Origin: Planctomycetota bacterium
GTDB lineage: Bacteria; Planctomycetota; Phycisphaerae; Sedimentisphaerales; Anaerohalosphaeraceae
Direction: 5' to 3'
Length of the DNA: 46,682 bases
Assembly (NCBI GenBank): GCA_016873215.1
Contig: VGXU01000017.1
Coordinates: forward strand, 1-46,682
Both the position numbers and the translations under genes were made by a program. The notes beneath the pieces are model-generated. The model made no database searches. It saw nothing but the letters and a program-made list of their open reading frames with translations, and had not been told where the DNA came from. Positions 6,727 through 15,426 of the stretch are shown here, piece after piece (the first letter of the stretch is position 1; every line of letters begins with the position of its first letter).

Positions 6727-8676
6727 ATGGTACATACACATATTGGAGTTAAAGCAACGGAACTGGAAGGCGGCCATACGCACGGCAAGCAGATGCGTGT
6801 GAGTTTTGCGTTGTTTGGTACGCTGGCCGGCGGGGCGCTGCTGTTCAACGCACAACTGGCATCGTGGATGCCGGGGCTGTTTGGAACAGAGGGAGATGTA
6901 AGCACCCTTGCGGCGATGGTTGGGGCGATACTGCTGGGACTTCCAATCGTTCTGCACGCAGTCAAAGGCATTATCCACGGTCACATGCATATGGACGAAC
7001 TGGTGGCGCTGGCGGTGTTCGCCGCTTTTGTGACGGGCAATTACGTGACGGCGGGGGTGGTTGGTTTTATTATGCTGCTGGCCGAGTTGATGGAGACGCG
7101 AACGGCGCTGGGCGCCAGGGCTTCCATCGAATCGCTGATTCGTCTGACGCCTACGACGGCGAATCTTCTGGCGGGCGACGGCTCGGAAACGGAAATTGAA
7201 GTCGCCCGGCTCAAAACCGGCGATGTTGTGCGTGTTCGTCCCGGCGATAACATTCCGGCCGACGGCCAGATTCGAAGCGGCCTGAGTTCCATTAACGAAG
7301 CAACGATTACCGGCGAATCTCTGCCGGTGGACAAGGTTGCGGGGATGCAGGTTTTTGCCGGGACAACCAACCTGACCGGCGCACTGGATATCGTCGTGAC
7401 CAAGGCGGGGCATGATACCACGCTGGGTAAAGTCCAGCAGTTGATTATGGCCGCCGAGAAAACGCAGCTTCCTATTATGCGGATGATCGACCAGTATGTG
7501 ACGTGGTATATCCCGACCATTTTGATGATCAGCGTCATTATTTATTTCTTTACCAAGGACTGGAACCGTTCGATTGCGGCGCTGGTGATATCGTGTCCGT
7601 GTCCTCTGATTCTGGCGACGCCGACAGCGATGGTGGCGGCATTGTCCGCGGCCGCCCGGCTGGGAATTCTGGTCAAAAATGTTTCCCTGCTGGAAATCGC
7701 GGGCAAGATCACCGCGGTGGTGTTTGACAAGACCGGCACGCTGACGACGGGCCAGCTTTATGTGACCAAACTTGAACCCGCGGCGGGCGTGGAACCCGCG
7801 GAAATGCTGAGCTTGACGGCTTCGGCGGAGCAGATGAGTAAGCATCCGGCGGCCCGCGCAGTCGTCACTCTTGCCAAAGAGGCGAATGTGCAATTTGAAA
7901 CGGCGTCGGAATTCCGTGAAACACCCGGTAAAGGCGTCTCCGCCAGGGCGAAGGGCGTAACGGTGCTGGTGGGACGTGACAGTTTTTTGAAGGAAAAAGG
8001 CATCGACGTCAGCCGGGTGCCGAACCCCTCACTGCACGAAGAGCAGGGATTCAGCACATTGTATGTGGCGCGGGACAATCAGTGTATCGGATGGATTGGT
8101 TTGCAGGACAAATCGCGGCCTGAAGCGCAGCAGGCGGTTCAGGAATTATTCGGTTGCGACGTCCGTCGCGTTACGATGCTGACCGGCGACCGCGGCGAAG
8201 TCGCCAATCGGATTTCGGCCGAGCTGGGCTGTACGGATTACAAGGCGAACTGTCTGCCGCAGGACAAACTGGCGGTAGTGGAACGCATCAAGCAGGACGG
8301 CCATATCGTTGCCGTTGTCGGCGACGGTATCAATGACGCTCCGGCGCTGGCCGCGGGCGATTTGGGCATTGCAATGGGCGCCGCAGGCAGCGACGTGGCG
8401 ATTAACTCCGCGTCGATTGCCCTGATGAGCGATGACCTGCGGCGACTGCCTTTCCTTATGCAGCTTTCCCGCAAAACCCGCGGTGTTATCAATCAGAATT
8501 TGTTTTTCGGGGTTTTGTTCATTGTTCTTGGCATTTCCGCATCCGCCGTCGGCTGGCTTCCGCCGATTATGGCGGCGTTTCTGCATTTCGGCGGCTCCGT
8601 CCTGGTGGTGTTTAACAGCGCCCGCTTAGTACGGTTTGGTGAGCATTTGGACCCGCATATTACCGTCAGGAAATAA
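6727..8676 (+). CDS. P1B-type heavy-metal-translocating P-type ATPase
   Basis: 649 residues with all catalytic signatures of a P-type ATPase: TGES actuator loop at 195-198, phosphorylation site DKTGT at 334-338 (Asp334), the P1B-specific HP dipeptide at 373-374, TGD near 486 and GDGIND at 532-537. Membrane helix 6 carries CPC (290-292), as in Cu and Zn/Cd/Pb pumps. The last helix reads FLHFGGSVLVVFNSARL, with His620 where ZntA-type pumps have Asp, recalling the HEGGT motif of P1B-4 pumps. There is no N-terminal HMA domain. Instead the N-terminus has scattered His (MVHTHIG, GHTHGK), and HGHMHMDEL at 84-91 sits at the membrane entry platform. It lies inside an operon with three SPFH proteins. 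Substrate unknown; a divalent transition metal is the best guess. Confidence 0.88.
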   Translation: MVHTHIGVKATELEGGHTHGKQMRVSFALFGTLAGGALLFNAQLASWMPGLFGTEGDVSTLAAMVGAILLGLPIVLHAVKGIIHGHMHMDELVALAVFAAFVTGNYVTAGVVGFIMLLAELMETRTALGARASIESLIRLTPTTANLLAGDGSETEIEVARLKTGDVVRVRPGDNIPADGQIRSGLSSINEATITGESLPVDKVAGMQVFAGTTNLTGALDIVVTKAGHDTTLGKVQQLIMAAEKTQLPIMRMIDQYVTWYIPTILMISVIIYFFTKDWNRSIAALVISCPCPLILATPTAMVAALSAAARLGILVKNVSLLEIAGKITAVVFDKTGTLTTGQLYVTKLEPAAGVEPAEMLSLTASAEQMSKHPAARAVVTLAKEANVQFETASEFRETPGKGVSARAKGVTVLVGRDSFLKEKGIDVSRVPNPSLHEEQGFSTLYVARDNQCIGWIGLQDKSRPEAQQAVQELFGCDVRRVTMLTGDRGEVANRISAELGCTDYKANCLPQDKLAVVERIKQDGHIVAVVGDGINDAPALAAGDLGIAMGAAGSDVAINSASIALMSDDLRRLPFLMQLSRKTRGVINQNLFFGVLFIVLGISASAVGWLPPIMAAFLHFGGSVLVVFNSARLVRFGEHLDPHITVRK

Positions 8677-8705
8677 ATACAGTTCAGTTTGAAATGAGGC
8701 ATATC

Positions 8706-9965
8706 GTGGCGGAAAGTCAATTTGCGATAGAAACGATTGCGTTGACCAAGGTTTTTCCCGACTGGTGGGGCCGGTCCCGCGTTGTGGCGGTGGATAATCT
8801 GAACCTGCGAATCCGTACCAACGAAATTTACGGATTTCTTGGGCCTAATGGTTCGGGCAAAACGACGACCATCAAGATGCTGCTGAATCTGCTGCATCCC
8901 ACGAGCGGCGCAGCGGTGGTGCTCGGCGGCAGCAGCTCAGAGGCGGCCGTTTCGTCCCGCATCGGCTATCTTCCGGAGGATTCGTATTTATACCGGTATT
9001 TGACAGCGTATGAGACGCTGGATTTTTACGGCCGGTTGTTTGGGCTTCCGTCATCCATACGAAAATTGCGTATCGAAACCCTGCTGGATATGGTGGGGCT
9101 GGCGGGGGTTGGCAATCGCCAGGTTGGGACGTTTTCCAAAGGGATGGCACGGCGTATTGGTCTGGCGGGAGCGTTGATTAACGACCCGGACCTGCTGATT
9201 CTTGATGAGCCTACATCAGGAATGGACCCGATGGGAACCCGTCAAATCAAAGATTTGCTGGTGGAACTGGCGCGCCGCGGGAAAACGATATTATTATGCA
9301 GTCATCTGCTGGCCGACGTGGAAGATATCTGTGACCGCATCGGTATCCTGTACGGCGGAAAAATGCAGGTGGAGGGGTCGGTTCGGGAATTGCTGGAACA
9401 GACCGGCGAAACGCAGATTCGGACACACAGTCTGAACGAATCGGCGACTCAGCGTATCCGTCAGATTCTGGAAGAGGAACAGGGGGAATGCGAAATTACG
9501 CATCCGATGGATAAACTGGAAAGTTTTTTTGTGCGTGTTGTTGCCAAAGCACAGCAGGAAATGCAATTGACCAGCGGAGCGGGAGCGGGGGCGGGCATCA
9601 GCGGTTTTCTTGCGGACAAAGAAATTGTACGTCAGCTGGGGATACTGGAGCAACTGGTCTCGGCGGAACCCGTGCAAAATCCGACAATAACCGAAGCAGA
9701 TGCCGTGACGATACAAACCCAACTACGGCCTGTGACGGAGTCGTCTTCGCCCGACAATAGTTTATTGCGTACACTGACGGCCTCCAAGACGGAAGTTCCG
9801 CTGTCGGGGAAAATGGAATCTTCTCCGTCCGGCGCAGCGCAGCAGCCTAAACCGGCTGAGGCGGTCAAAAAAGACATACTGGAAGACCTGCTGGGTCGAG
9901 GAAAAAAGACCGACGGCACAACCACTCCCACGGATTCCAAAACAGATGGAGAGACAGCGGAATGA
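8706..9965 (+). CDS. ABC transporter ATP-binding protein with C-terminal extension
   Basis: I chose the GTG at 8706 because GAGG lies six bases upstream; the in-frame ATG at 8694 has no ribosome binding site. The first ~235 residues form an ABC-2-exporter type ATPase. It has Walker A GPNGSGKT, a signature of the form FSKGMARR, Walker B LLILDEP and the switch histidine in LLCSHLLADVE. About 180 residues follow that are not part of the nucleotide-binding fold. They include a Gly/Ala run (SGAGAGAGIS) and a Pro/Ser/Thr-rich, low-complexity tail that is probably disordered. The gene overlaps the permease gene by four bases (ATGA), so the two are translated together and surely form one transporter. 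Confidence 0.88.
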   Translation: MAESQFAIETIALTKVFPDWWGRSRVVAVDNLNLRIRTNEIYGFLGPNGSGKTTTIKMLLNLLHPTSGAAVVLGGSSSEAAVSSRIGYLPEDSYLYRYLTAYETLDFYGRLFGLPSSIRKLRIETLLDMVGLAGVGNRQVGTFSKGMARRIGLAGALINDPDLLILDEPTSGMDPMGTRQIKDLLVELARRGKTILLCSHLLADVEDICDRIGILYGGKMQVEGSVRELLEQTGETQIRTHSLNESATQRIRQILEEEQGECEITHPMDKLESFFVRVVAKAQQEMQLTSGAGAGAGISGFLADKEIVRQLGILEQLVSAEPVQNPTITEADAVTIQTQLRPVTESSSPDNSLLRTLTASKTEVPLSGKMESSPSGAAQQPKPAEAVKKDILEDLLGRGKKTDGTTTPTDSKTDGETAE

Positions 9966-11329
9966 AAAAAGTCTGGGCAGTCGCGCGAAATACCATCGCT
10001 CAGGCTCTTCGGATGAAGATCGCAGGTGTTGTTATTATTCTGCTGCTGATTCTGCTGCCGATGATGAGCCTTGTGATGATCGGCGACGGCACGCTGCTGG
10101 GGAAACTTCAGACCTTTTCCAGTTACAGCCTGAGTCTGGTGGGCCTGATGCTGTGCGTTCTGACTATCGCGATTTCAACGTTTACGCTCAGCGATGAAAT
10201 CAAGCGCAGACAGATTTTTATGGTGGTGACCAAGCCCGTGAGCCGATGGACCATTTTACTGGGGAAGTTTTTAGGCGTGGTACTGATCGATGTTTTTCTT
10301 CTGATTTTCTTTGCGTCCGCCGTTTATGGCCTGACCTGCCTGATTCCATACTGGACGGAGGTTGCTCCGCAGGAATACCAACAGGCGCAAAATGAGTTTT
10401 TCACCGCCCGTGAAGGGATTAAAGTCGTTATCGATAACGCTGAAATTCAAAAGCGGGCAAAAGAACGGTATCAGCAAATGGAAAAAGACCGCCGTTTGCC
10501 TGAAACGATGACGCCGAAGGAAATTAAGGCTCAGTTGTTCAATGAAGAGCGTATTCGTGAGCAAAGTATTGAGCCGGGTCGGTCTCGCCAATGGGATTTT
10601 AATGGGGTACGTCCAGCATCGGACCCCAACGCGCTGATTTTTGTGCGATATAAGTACGATGCTTCCGCGACGCCGCCGGACGGCAGAGTTTTCGGTCTCT
10701 GGAGTATCGGCGATTTACAAAGTTATGAACAGGGGACGCTGACGACACCGATTTATAATGTTCGCCGGGATGCTCCGACGCGGTCGGCGCAGGAATTTGC
10801 GGTTCCCGCCGGCGCCGTGGCCAAGCAGGGATATCTTGGGGTTGGATTTGTCAACAGCCCCGAATTGAACGTTTCGACGGTGATGGTACAGGACCTGGAA
10901 ATATTATACAAAGTCGGGAGTTTTACGGAGAATTACTGCCGAATGGTTTTACTGTTATTGATTCGTCTGATTTTTCTGGCCGTATTGGGCATTGTCCTGA
11001 CGACGTGGCTGTCATTTCCGGTGGCGATTCTGGTTTGTACGGTGATTTTTGGTTTGGGTACCGTAAACGGGTTTATCGTGGAATCTTTTGACGGTTTTGG
11101 AGTGGGAATGGGGACGGTGTATCACTATAGCATCCAGCCATTATTGTCGCTGCTGCCGCGATTTGACGGCGATTTCAGTCCGACAAAGTATATCATTTCA
11201 GGACGAATGGTTCGTGGGATGTTTTTGCTTAGGGCCGCCGTCGAAACAATCGGGTTCAAAGCGTTTTTATTAATGCTGCTGGGCATGTGGGTTTTCCGGT
11301 CGCGTGAAGTAGCTAAAACGGCGGTGTAA
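9962..11329 (+). CDS. ABC-2 type transporter permease
   Basis: 455 residues. An N-terminal cytoplasmic stretch and two membrane helices (~20-40, 55-75) lead into the ABC-2 motif DEIKRRQIFMVVTKPVSRW. A helix at ~100-122 is followed by a roughly 190-residue loop (residues ~125-310), predicted extracytoplasmic, and then four more helices to the end. The large loop sets it apart from the shorter paralogue at 1277-2242. Gene order and the 4-base overlap make it the membrane partner of the preceding ATPase. Substrate unknown. Confidence 0.85.
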   Translation: MKKVWAVARNTIAQALRMKIAGVVIILLLILLPMMSLVMIGDGTLLGKLQTFSSYSLSLVGLMLCVLTIAISTFTLSDEIKRRQIFMVVTKPVSRWTILLGKFLGVVLIDVFLLIFFASAVYGLTCLIPYWTEVAPQEYQQAQNEFFTAREGIKVVIDNAEIQKRAKERYQQMEKDRRLPETMTPKEIKAQLFNEERIREQSIEPGRSRQWDFNGVRPASDPNALIFVRYKYDASATPPDGRVFGLWSIGDLQSYEQGTLTTPIYNVRRDAPTRSAQEFAVPAGAVAKQGYLGVGFVNSPELNVSTVMVQDLEILYKVGSFTENYCRMVLLLLIRLIFLAVLGIVLTTWLSFPVAILVCTVIFGLGTVNGFIVESFDGFGVGMGTVYHYSIQPLLSLLPRFDGDFSPTKYIISGRMVRGMFLLRAAVETIGFKAFLLMLLGMWVFRSREVAKTAV

Positions 11330-11339
11330 GGACAGAATA

Positions 11340-13121
11340 ATGCGCGGGAAGGATTACGGAATTATTTTAATAAGCCTGGTAATAGCCGGCGGGATGTTTT
11401 ATCTGTCGGCGATACAGCAGGATCCGATCCGTCAAAGCCGGGAGAAAATGGGGCTGGTGATGAATACGTCGCTGGAGAATGCGCCGCCGTCGCTGGCCTT
11501 TGCCACCGTGGCGATGGGTGCGTTTCGCGGCCTGGTGGTTGATATTCTCTGGATGCGTGCCGACAAGCTCAAGCAGGATGGGCAGTTTTTCGACGCCAAA
11601 CAATTGGCGGAGTGGATTACGATTCTTCAGCCGCGGTTCGCTACGGTCTGGGATTTCCATTCGTGGAATATGGCCTACAATATTTCAGTGACGATTCCCA
11701 ATACGCAATGTCAGGAGCGCTGGCGATGGGTACGCAACGGCTACGAACTTCTGCGAGACAAAGGCATTCCGCTCAACCCCAAAAGCATTATTTTGTATCG
11801 CCAGCTTGCCTGGATTTTTCTGCATAAAATCGGTGACGTTTCAGATGATTGTCATCTCTATTACAAGAAGGAATTAGCATTGTCGATGCGGTCGCTGCTG
11901 GGCGACAACAGTAACACTGAGTTTGACAGTCTGGCCGAGGCTCCTAAAACGCTCAAGGACGCCTTACAGGACAAGGAGACGTCGCAATTTGTCTCTTCGC
12001 TGCAGAAAGCCGATGCGGAGTTTATCCCGCCGGACAAGCTGGCGGAGCGGTACCTGGCATTACGTCAGACTCCGGAGCGATTTTCCAAAGAAGCCTTTGC
12101 CGTTGTGGATCAATTTCGCAATACCGAAGGACTGAAACGATTTGATTATTTTTCCCGGGCGTATCAGATTCGCAATGTCTGGAAGATGGACCCGGTGTAT
12201 ATGCGGAAAATGAATCAGATGTATGGTCCTGTCGATTTGAACGACCCAAACCAGCGAACGCCGCTCAACTGGGAACATCCGGCCGTGCATGCGATGTACT
12301 GGGGGTCTCTGGGGCTTGAAATCGCCGGCCGTCCGGAACAATACCGTGTGGACGAAAAGAACACTGACCGCATTATTTTTCACGGTTTGCAGTTGCTGTA
12401 TCGGACGGGTAAAACCACCGTTTACACCACGAAGGACGGCCAAAGCAGTATTTTTCTAAGGCCGGACCTGCGGATGTTTGACAGTTGCGATCAGATATAT
12501 AAGAAAGTGATAGCGAAGTATGAATCGCTGGAAAAAGGCAACCCCAGGGCGCTTCGCGGGGGTCATAAAAATTTGCTGCAAAACGCGGTAATGAGTTTTT
12601 ATCAGGCCGGGCACATCAACCACGCCCTGCGGGTTTATAAGGAACTGGTGACGCTGTACCCAACGGATGAATCGGGGTTTGAATACAAAGAACATAAGCT
12701 GCCGATGGTTGAGTTTGTCAAATACCAGCTCAAGGAGGAATTTAGCGGCTTAGGCATTCAGGACGCGACGGAGTTCATCGTAATGGTTTTGCGTGAAGGG
12801 TATTTTCGTTATGCCGTTCATGATGATGACGAAGCCGCGGGCCGGGAAAAACTGGCTCAGGATGTCTATACGATGTACCAGAATGAAAACCGCAGCGAGT
12901 CCTATCGTCTTGGAATGCCGAGTTTTGAAATGCTGCGCTATATGGCGTTTATGGATTTTCTTAACGACCTGGAATATCCTCAGGAATTACGGATGAGTCT
13001 GCTGGGGCGGATTCAGGTGGAGCGCCCGGATCTATTTGAAAAGCTGCAGAAGCAGGAAAAGCAGTATTTTGAAGCACTCCGCAAACAGCAGGAGTTGCAG
13101 TCGCAGCCGGCCAATCCGTAA
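11340..13121 (+). CDS. membrane-anchored protein of unknown function, probably helical-repeat
   Basis: 593 residues. One N-terminal membrane helix (IILISLVIAGGMFYLSAI, residues ~8-25) is followed by a large domain predicted outside the cytoplasm. The region at ~50-130 has a conserved look (GAFRGLVVDILWMRADKLK, then AEWITILQPRF and DFHSWNMAYN). Alternating helices and phrases such as YQAGHINHALRVYKELVTLYP (residues ~420-440) suggest TPR-like repeats. The C-terminus is Gln-rich. The ATG follows the permease stop by ten bases with AAGGA in between, so it belongs to the transporter operon. A role as extracytoplasmic partner of the ABC exporter is an inference from position only. Confidence 0.7.
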   Translation: MRGKDYGIILISLVIAGGMFYLSAIQQDPIRQSREKMGLVMNTSLENAPPSLAFATVAMGAFRGLVVDILWMRADKLKQDGQFFDAKQLAEWITILQPRFATVWDFHSWNMAYNISVTIPNTQCQERWRWVRNGYELLRDKGIPLNPKSIILYRQLAWIFLHKIGDVSDDCHLYYKKELALSMRSLLGDNSNTEFDSLAEAPKTLKDALQDKETSQFVSSLQKADAEFIPPDKLAERYLALRQTPERFSKEAFAVVDQFRNTEGLKRFDYFSRAYQIRNVWKMDPVYMRKMNQMYGPVDLNDPNQRTPLNWEHPAVHAMYWGSLGLEIAGRPEQYRVDEKNTDRIIFHGLQLLYRTGKTTVYTTKDGQSSIFLRPDLRMFDSCDQIYKKVIAKYESLEKGNPRALRGGHKNLLQNAVMSFYQAGHINHALRVYKELVTLYPTDESGFEYKEHKLPMVEFVKYQLKEEFSGLGIQDATEFIVMVLREGYFRYAVHDDDEAAGREKLAQDVYTMYQNENRSESYRLGMPSFEMLRYMAFMDFLNDLEYPQELRMSLLGRIQVERPDLFEKLQKQEKQYFEALRKQQELQSQPANP

Positions 13122-13224
13122 GTTTTCTGCAAAAGACATGTGAGTCATCCTTGCATTTCCATTCGAGTATCGGTATCCTCAAGGCCTGTTTTTACGTATT
13201 GAATTTTGGTGTGGAGGAATAACT

Positions 13225-15366
13225 TTGTCTGTTGCAGTTCCATTGGATAAACTGACCGCCTCTCAAAAAAAGGCAGTATTTCACAAGGAAGGCCCGCTGC
13301 TGGTCCTGGCCGGTCCGGGCAGCGGTAAAACGCGTGTGATTACGTGCCGGATTGCCGCACTGATAGAATCAGGCATCCGGCCGTGGCAGATTTGCGCGAT
13401 TACATTTACCAATAAAGCCGCCGAGGAGATGCGGAATCGGGCATTTGCCGGCGGGTCGTCGGGTGCGTTTATCAGCACGTTTCATTCACTGTGCGTCTGG
13501 GTTTTGCGGCGGTATGCCGAGCAGGCGGGCATCAAACCCAATTTCAGCATTTATGACGCCGCCGACCAGCTTCGCTGTATGAAAGAGGCGGTCGGGCAGT
13601 GCCAGGCGGACAGCACGAATTTTTCGCCGTCGCGGATGCTGGAATTTGTGTCGCGTCTGAAAAATAATCTGGAGGACGCCGAATCATTCAAAGCCAACGC
13701 ATGGGATTATTTCGGAAAAACCGCCGGAAAAATTTATAGCGCTTATCAGCAGATTCTGGCCAAGAATAATGCGCTGGATTTCGACGACCTGCTGGTCAGG
13801 ACGGCACTGCTGCTGCGGAATTGTGCTGATGTGCGGAATGAATTGAGCAATCGTTTTCAGTATTTGTTGATTGATGAGTATCAGGATACCAATCACGCCC
13901 AGTATCAGATTGCTCACCTGCTGGCCGAGGCTCACGGGAATATCTGCGTGACCGGCGACCCGGACCAGTCGATTTACCGCTGGCGGGGGGCGGATATAGG
14001 GAATATTCTGGCGTTTGAGAAAGACTGGCCCAACGCGACGGTGGTCAAGCTGGAGGAGAATTTTCGTTCCGTGCCGGATATTCTTGAAAAGGCCGACAAA
14101 CTTATCGCATCCAATACCCGCCGGAAAGCCAAGACGCTGATACCAACCCGCCCGGCCGGTGCGACGGTGCAAATTGTCGGCGTTGAAGATGAAAATGCCG
14201 AAGCGAGAACGCTGACGGAAAAGATTCAAACGCTTTTGGACGGAGGCAAAGACGCCGCCCAAATCGCCGTTTTTTACCGTGTCAATTCGATGAGCCGGCC
14301 CCTGGAAGAGGCGTTTATTCGTGCGCGGATACCCTATCAGATTGTCCGCGGGATGGAATTTTATGCCCGTAAGGAAATTCGGGATTTGCTCAGTTATCTG
14401 AAACTGATTGTCAATCCCGCTGATGATATCGCTTTTATGCGGGCGATAGGGACGCACAGCCGGGGGATTGGCAAAACCTCGGTGGAACGGCTGGCGGAGT
14501 TTGCCCGTCAGGGCAGTCTGAGTCTTTTTGACGCGGCCTGCCAGGCTCGACGATTAGATACGATTTCGACGGCGACACGAACCCATTTTGCGGAATTCGG
14601 GCAGATGATTCAAAAATTTCAGAATGATGTCGCCGGCGAAGTCGCTCCGCTGATGGATTGCGTGTTTGCCGAAAGCGGACTGGCCGAGGCCCTGAAGAAA
14701 GGCGGCGATACCGAGGCGATAGAGAATATCAATGAATTAATCAATGCCGCGGCGGAGTACGACGGTCAGGCTGAAACGCCGTCGCTTCTGGATTATTTAC
14801 AGTCCATCGCCTTATACAGCGATACGGATGCTTATGACCCCGATGCCTCACGGGTGTCGCTGATGACACTGCACGCGGCCAAAGGGCTGGAGTTTGATTT
14901 TGTTTTTATCATCGGGCTGGAAGAGGGGGTTTTGCCGCATGAGCGCAGCCAGGCCAATCCGGAGGATATGGAAGAGGAGCGACGGCTGTTTTTTGTCGGG
15001 ATCACCCGTGCCCGGGACGAGTTGGCAATCACTTACGCCCGGTATCGCGTTTTGCGCGGGCAGTTTATCCGTTCGGTGCCGTCGCCGTTTCTGTATGAGA
15101 TTGGCTTTGGCGGCGAGACGGTTCAGTTTCAGGAAGACCGCCAGAAACATCCAGGAGACTATCCGGATGCGTTTTCGGGACCTATTCCGCCAGGGGGCGA
15201 AGGTTTTCAAGTTAACGAGTTAGTGAGCCATTCCAAATTTGGCTCCGGGCGGGTTAAGGAATTTCTCAACCTTGGGCCGGACAGCATTGTGGTTGTGAAA
15301 TTCCAGTCTGGCCAAACGAAGTCATTGATGGTAAAATATGCCAACCTGACCCGCGCAGGCCAGTAA
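13225..15366 (+). CDS. UvrD/PcrA-type 3'-5' DNA helicase
   Basis: 713 residues, the usual size for a superfamily 1A helicase. It has the Q motif (LTASQKKAV), Walker A GPGSGKT at ~30-36, motif Ia (ITFTNKAAEEM), the FISTFHSLC motif, Walker B DEYQDTN, motif III (GDPDQSIYRWRGA), motif IV (LEENFRS), motif V (MTLHAAKGLEF) and motif VI (RRLFFVGITRARDEL). The last ~60 residues (ELVSHSKFGSGRV onwards) form the Tudor-like domain that in PcrA/UvrD binds RNA polymerase. Roles in nucleotide-excision repair, replication-conflict removal or recombination control are likely. The start is TTG at 13225, set by GGAGG eight bases upstream. It is separated from the transporter operon by about 100 bases. Confidence 0.92.
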   Translation: MSVAVPLDKLTASQKKAVFHKEGPLLVLAGPGSGKTRVITCRIAALIESGIRPWQICAITFTNKAAEEMRNRAFAGGSSGAFISTFHSLCVWVLRRYAEQAGIKPNFSIYDAADQLRCMKEAVGQCQADSTNFSPSRMLEFVSRLKNNLEDAESFKANAWDYFGKTAGKIYSAYQQILAKNNALDFDDLLVRTALLLRNCADVRNELSNRFQYLLIDEYQDTNHAQYQIAHLLAEAHGNICVTGDPDQSIYRWRGADIGNILAFEKDWPNATVVKLEENFRSVPDILEKADKLIASNTRRKAKTLIPTRPAGATVQIVGVEDENAEARTLTEKIQTLLDGGKDAAQIAVFYRVNSMSRPLEEAFIRARIPYQIVRGMEFYARKEIRDLLSYLKLIVNPADDIAFMRAIGTHSRGIGKTSVERLAEFARQGSLSLFDAACQARRLDTISTATRTHFAEFGQMIQKFQNDVAGEVAPLMDCVFAESGLAEALKKGGDTEAIENINELINAAAEYDGQAETPSLLDYLQSIALYSDTDAYDPDASRVSLMTLHAAKGLEFDFVFIIGLEEGVLPHERSQANPEDMEEERRLFFVGITRARDELAITYARYRVLRGQFIRSVPSPFLYEIGFGGETVQFQEDRQKHPGDYPDAFSGPIPPGGEGFQVNELVSHSKFGSGRVKEFLNLGPDSIVVVKFQSGQTKSLMVKYANLTRAGQ

Positions 15367-15426
15367 AAATTAAAAGGTGAAATTAAAGATCAGTCCGTTG
15401 GGCTGAACTGAGAAAAGGAAGAAAAA

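Noticed and set aside
6703-7893. 396-codon open frame on the minus strand, rich in Arg, His and Gln
   Set aside because: Antisense to the P-type ATPase, whose motifs are unmistakable; the composition is typical of a shadow frame.
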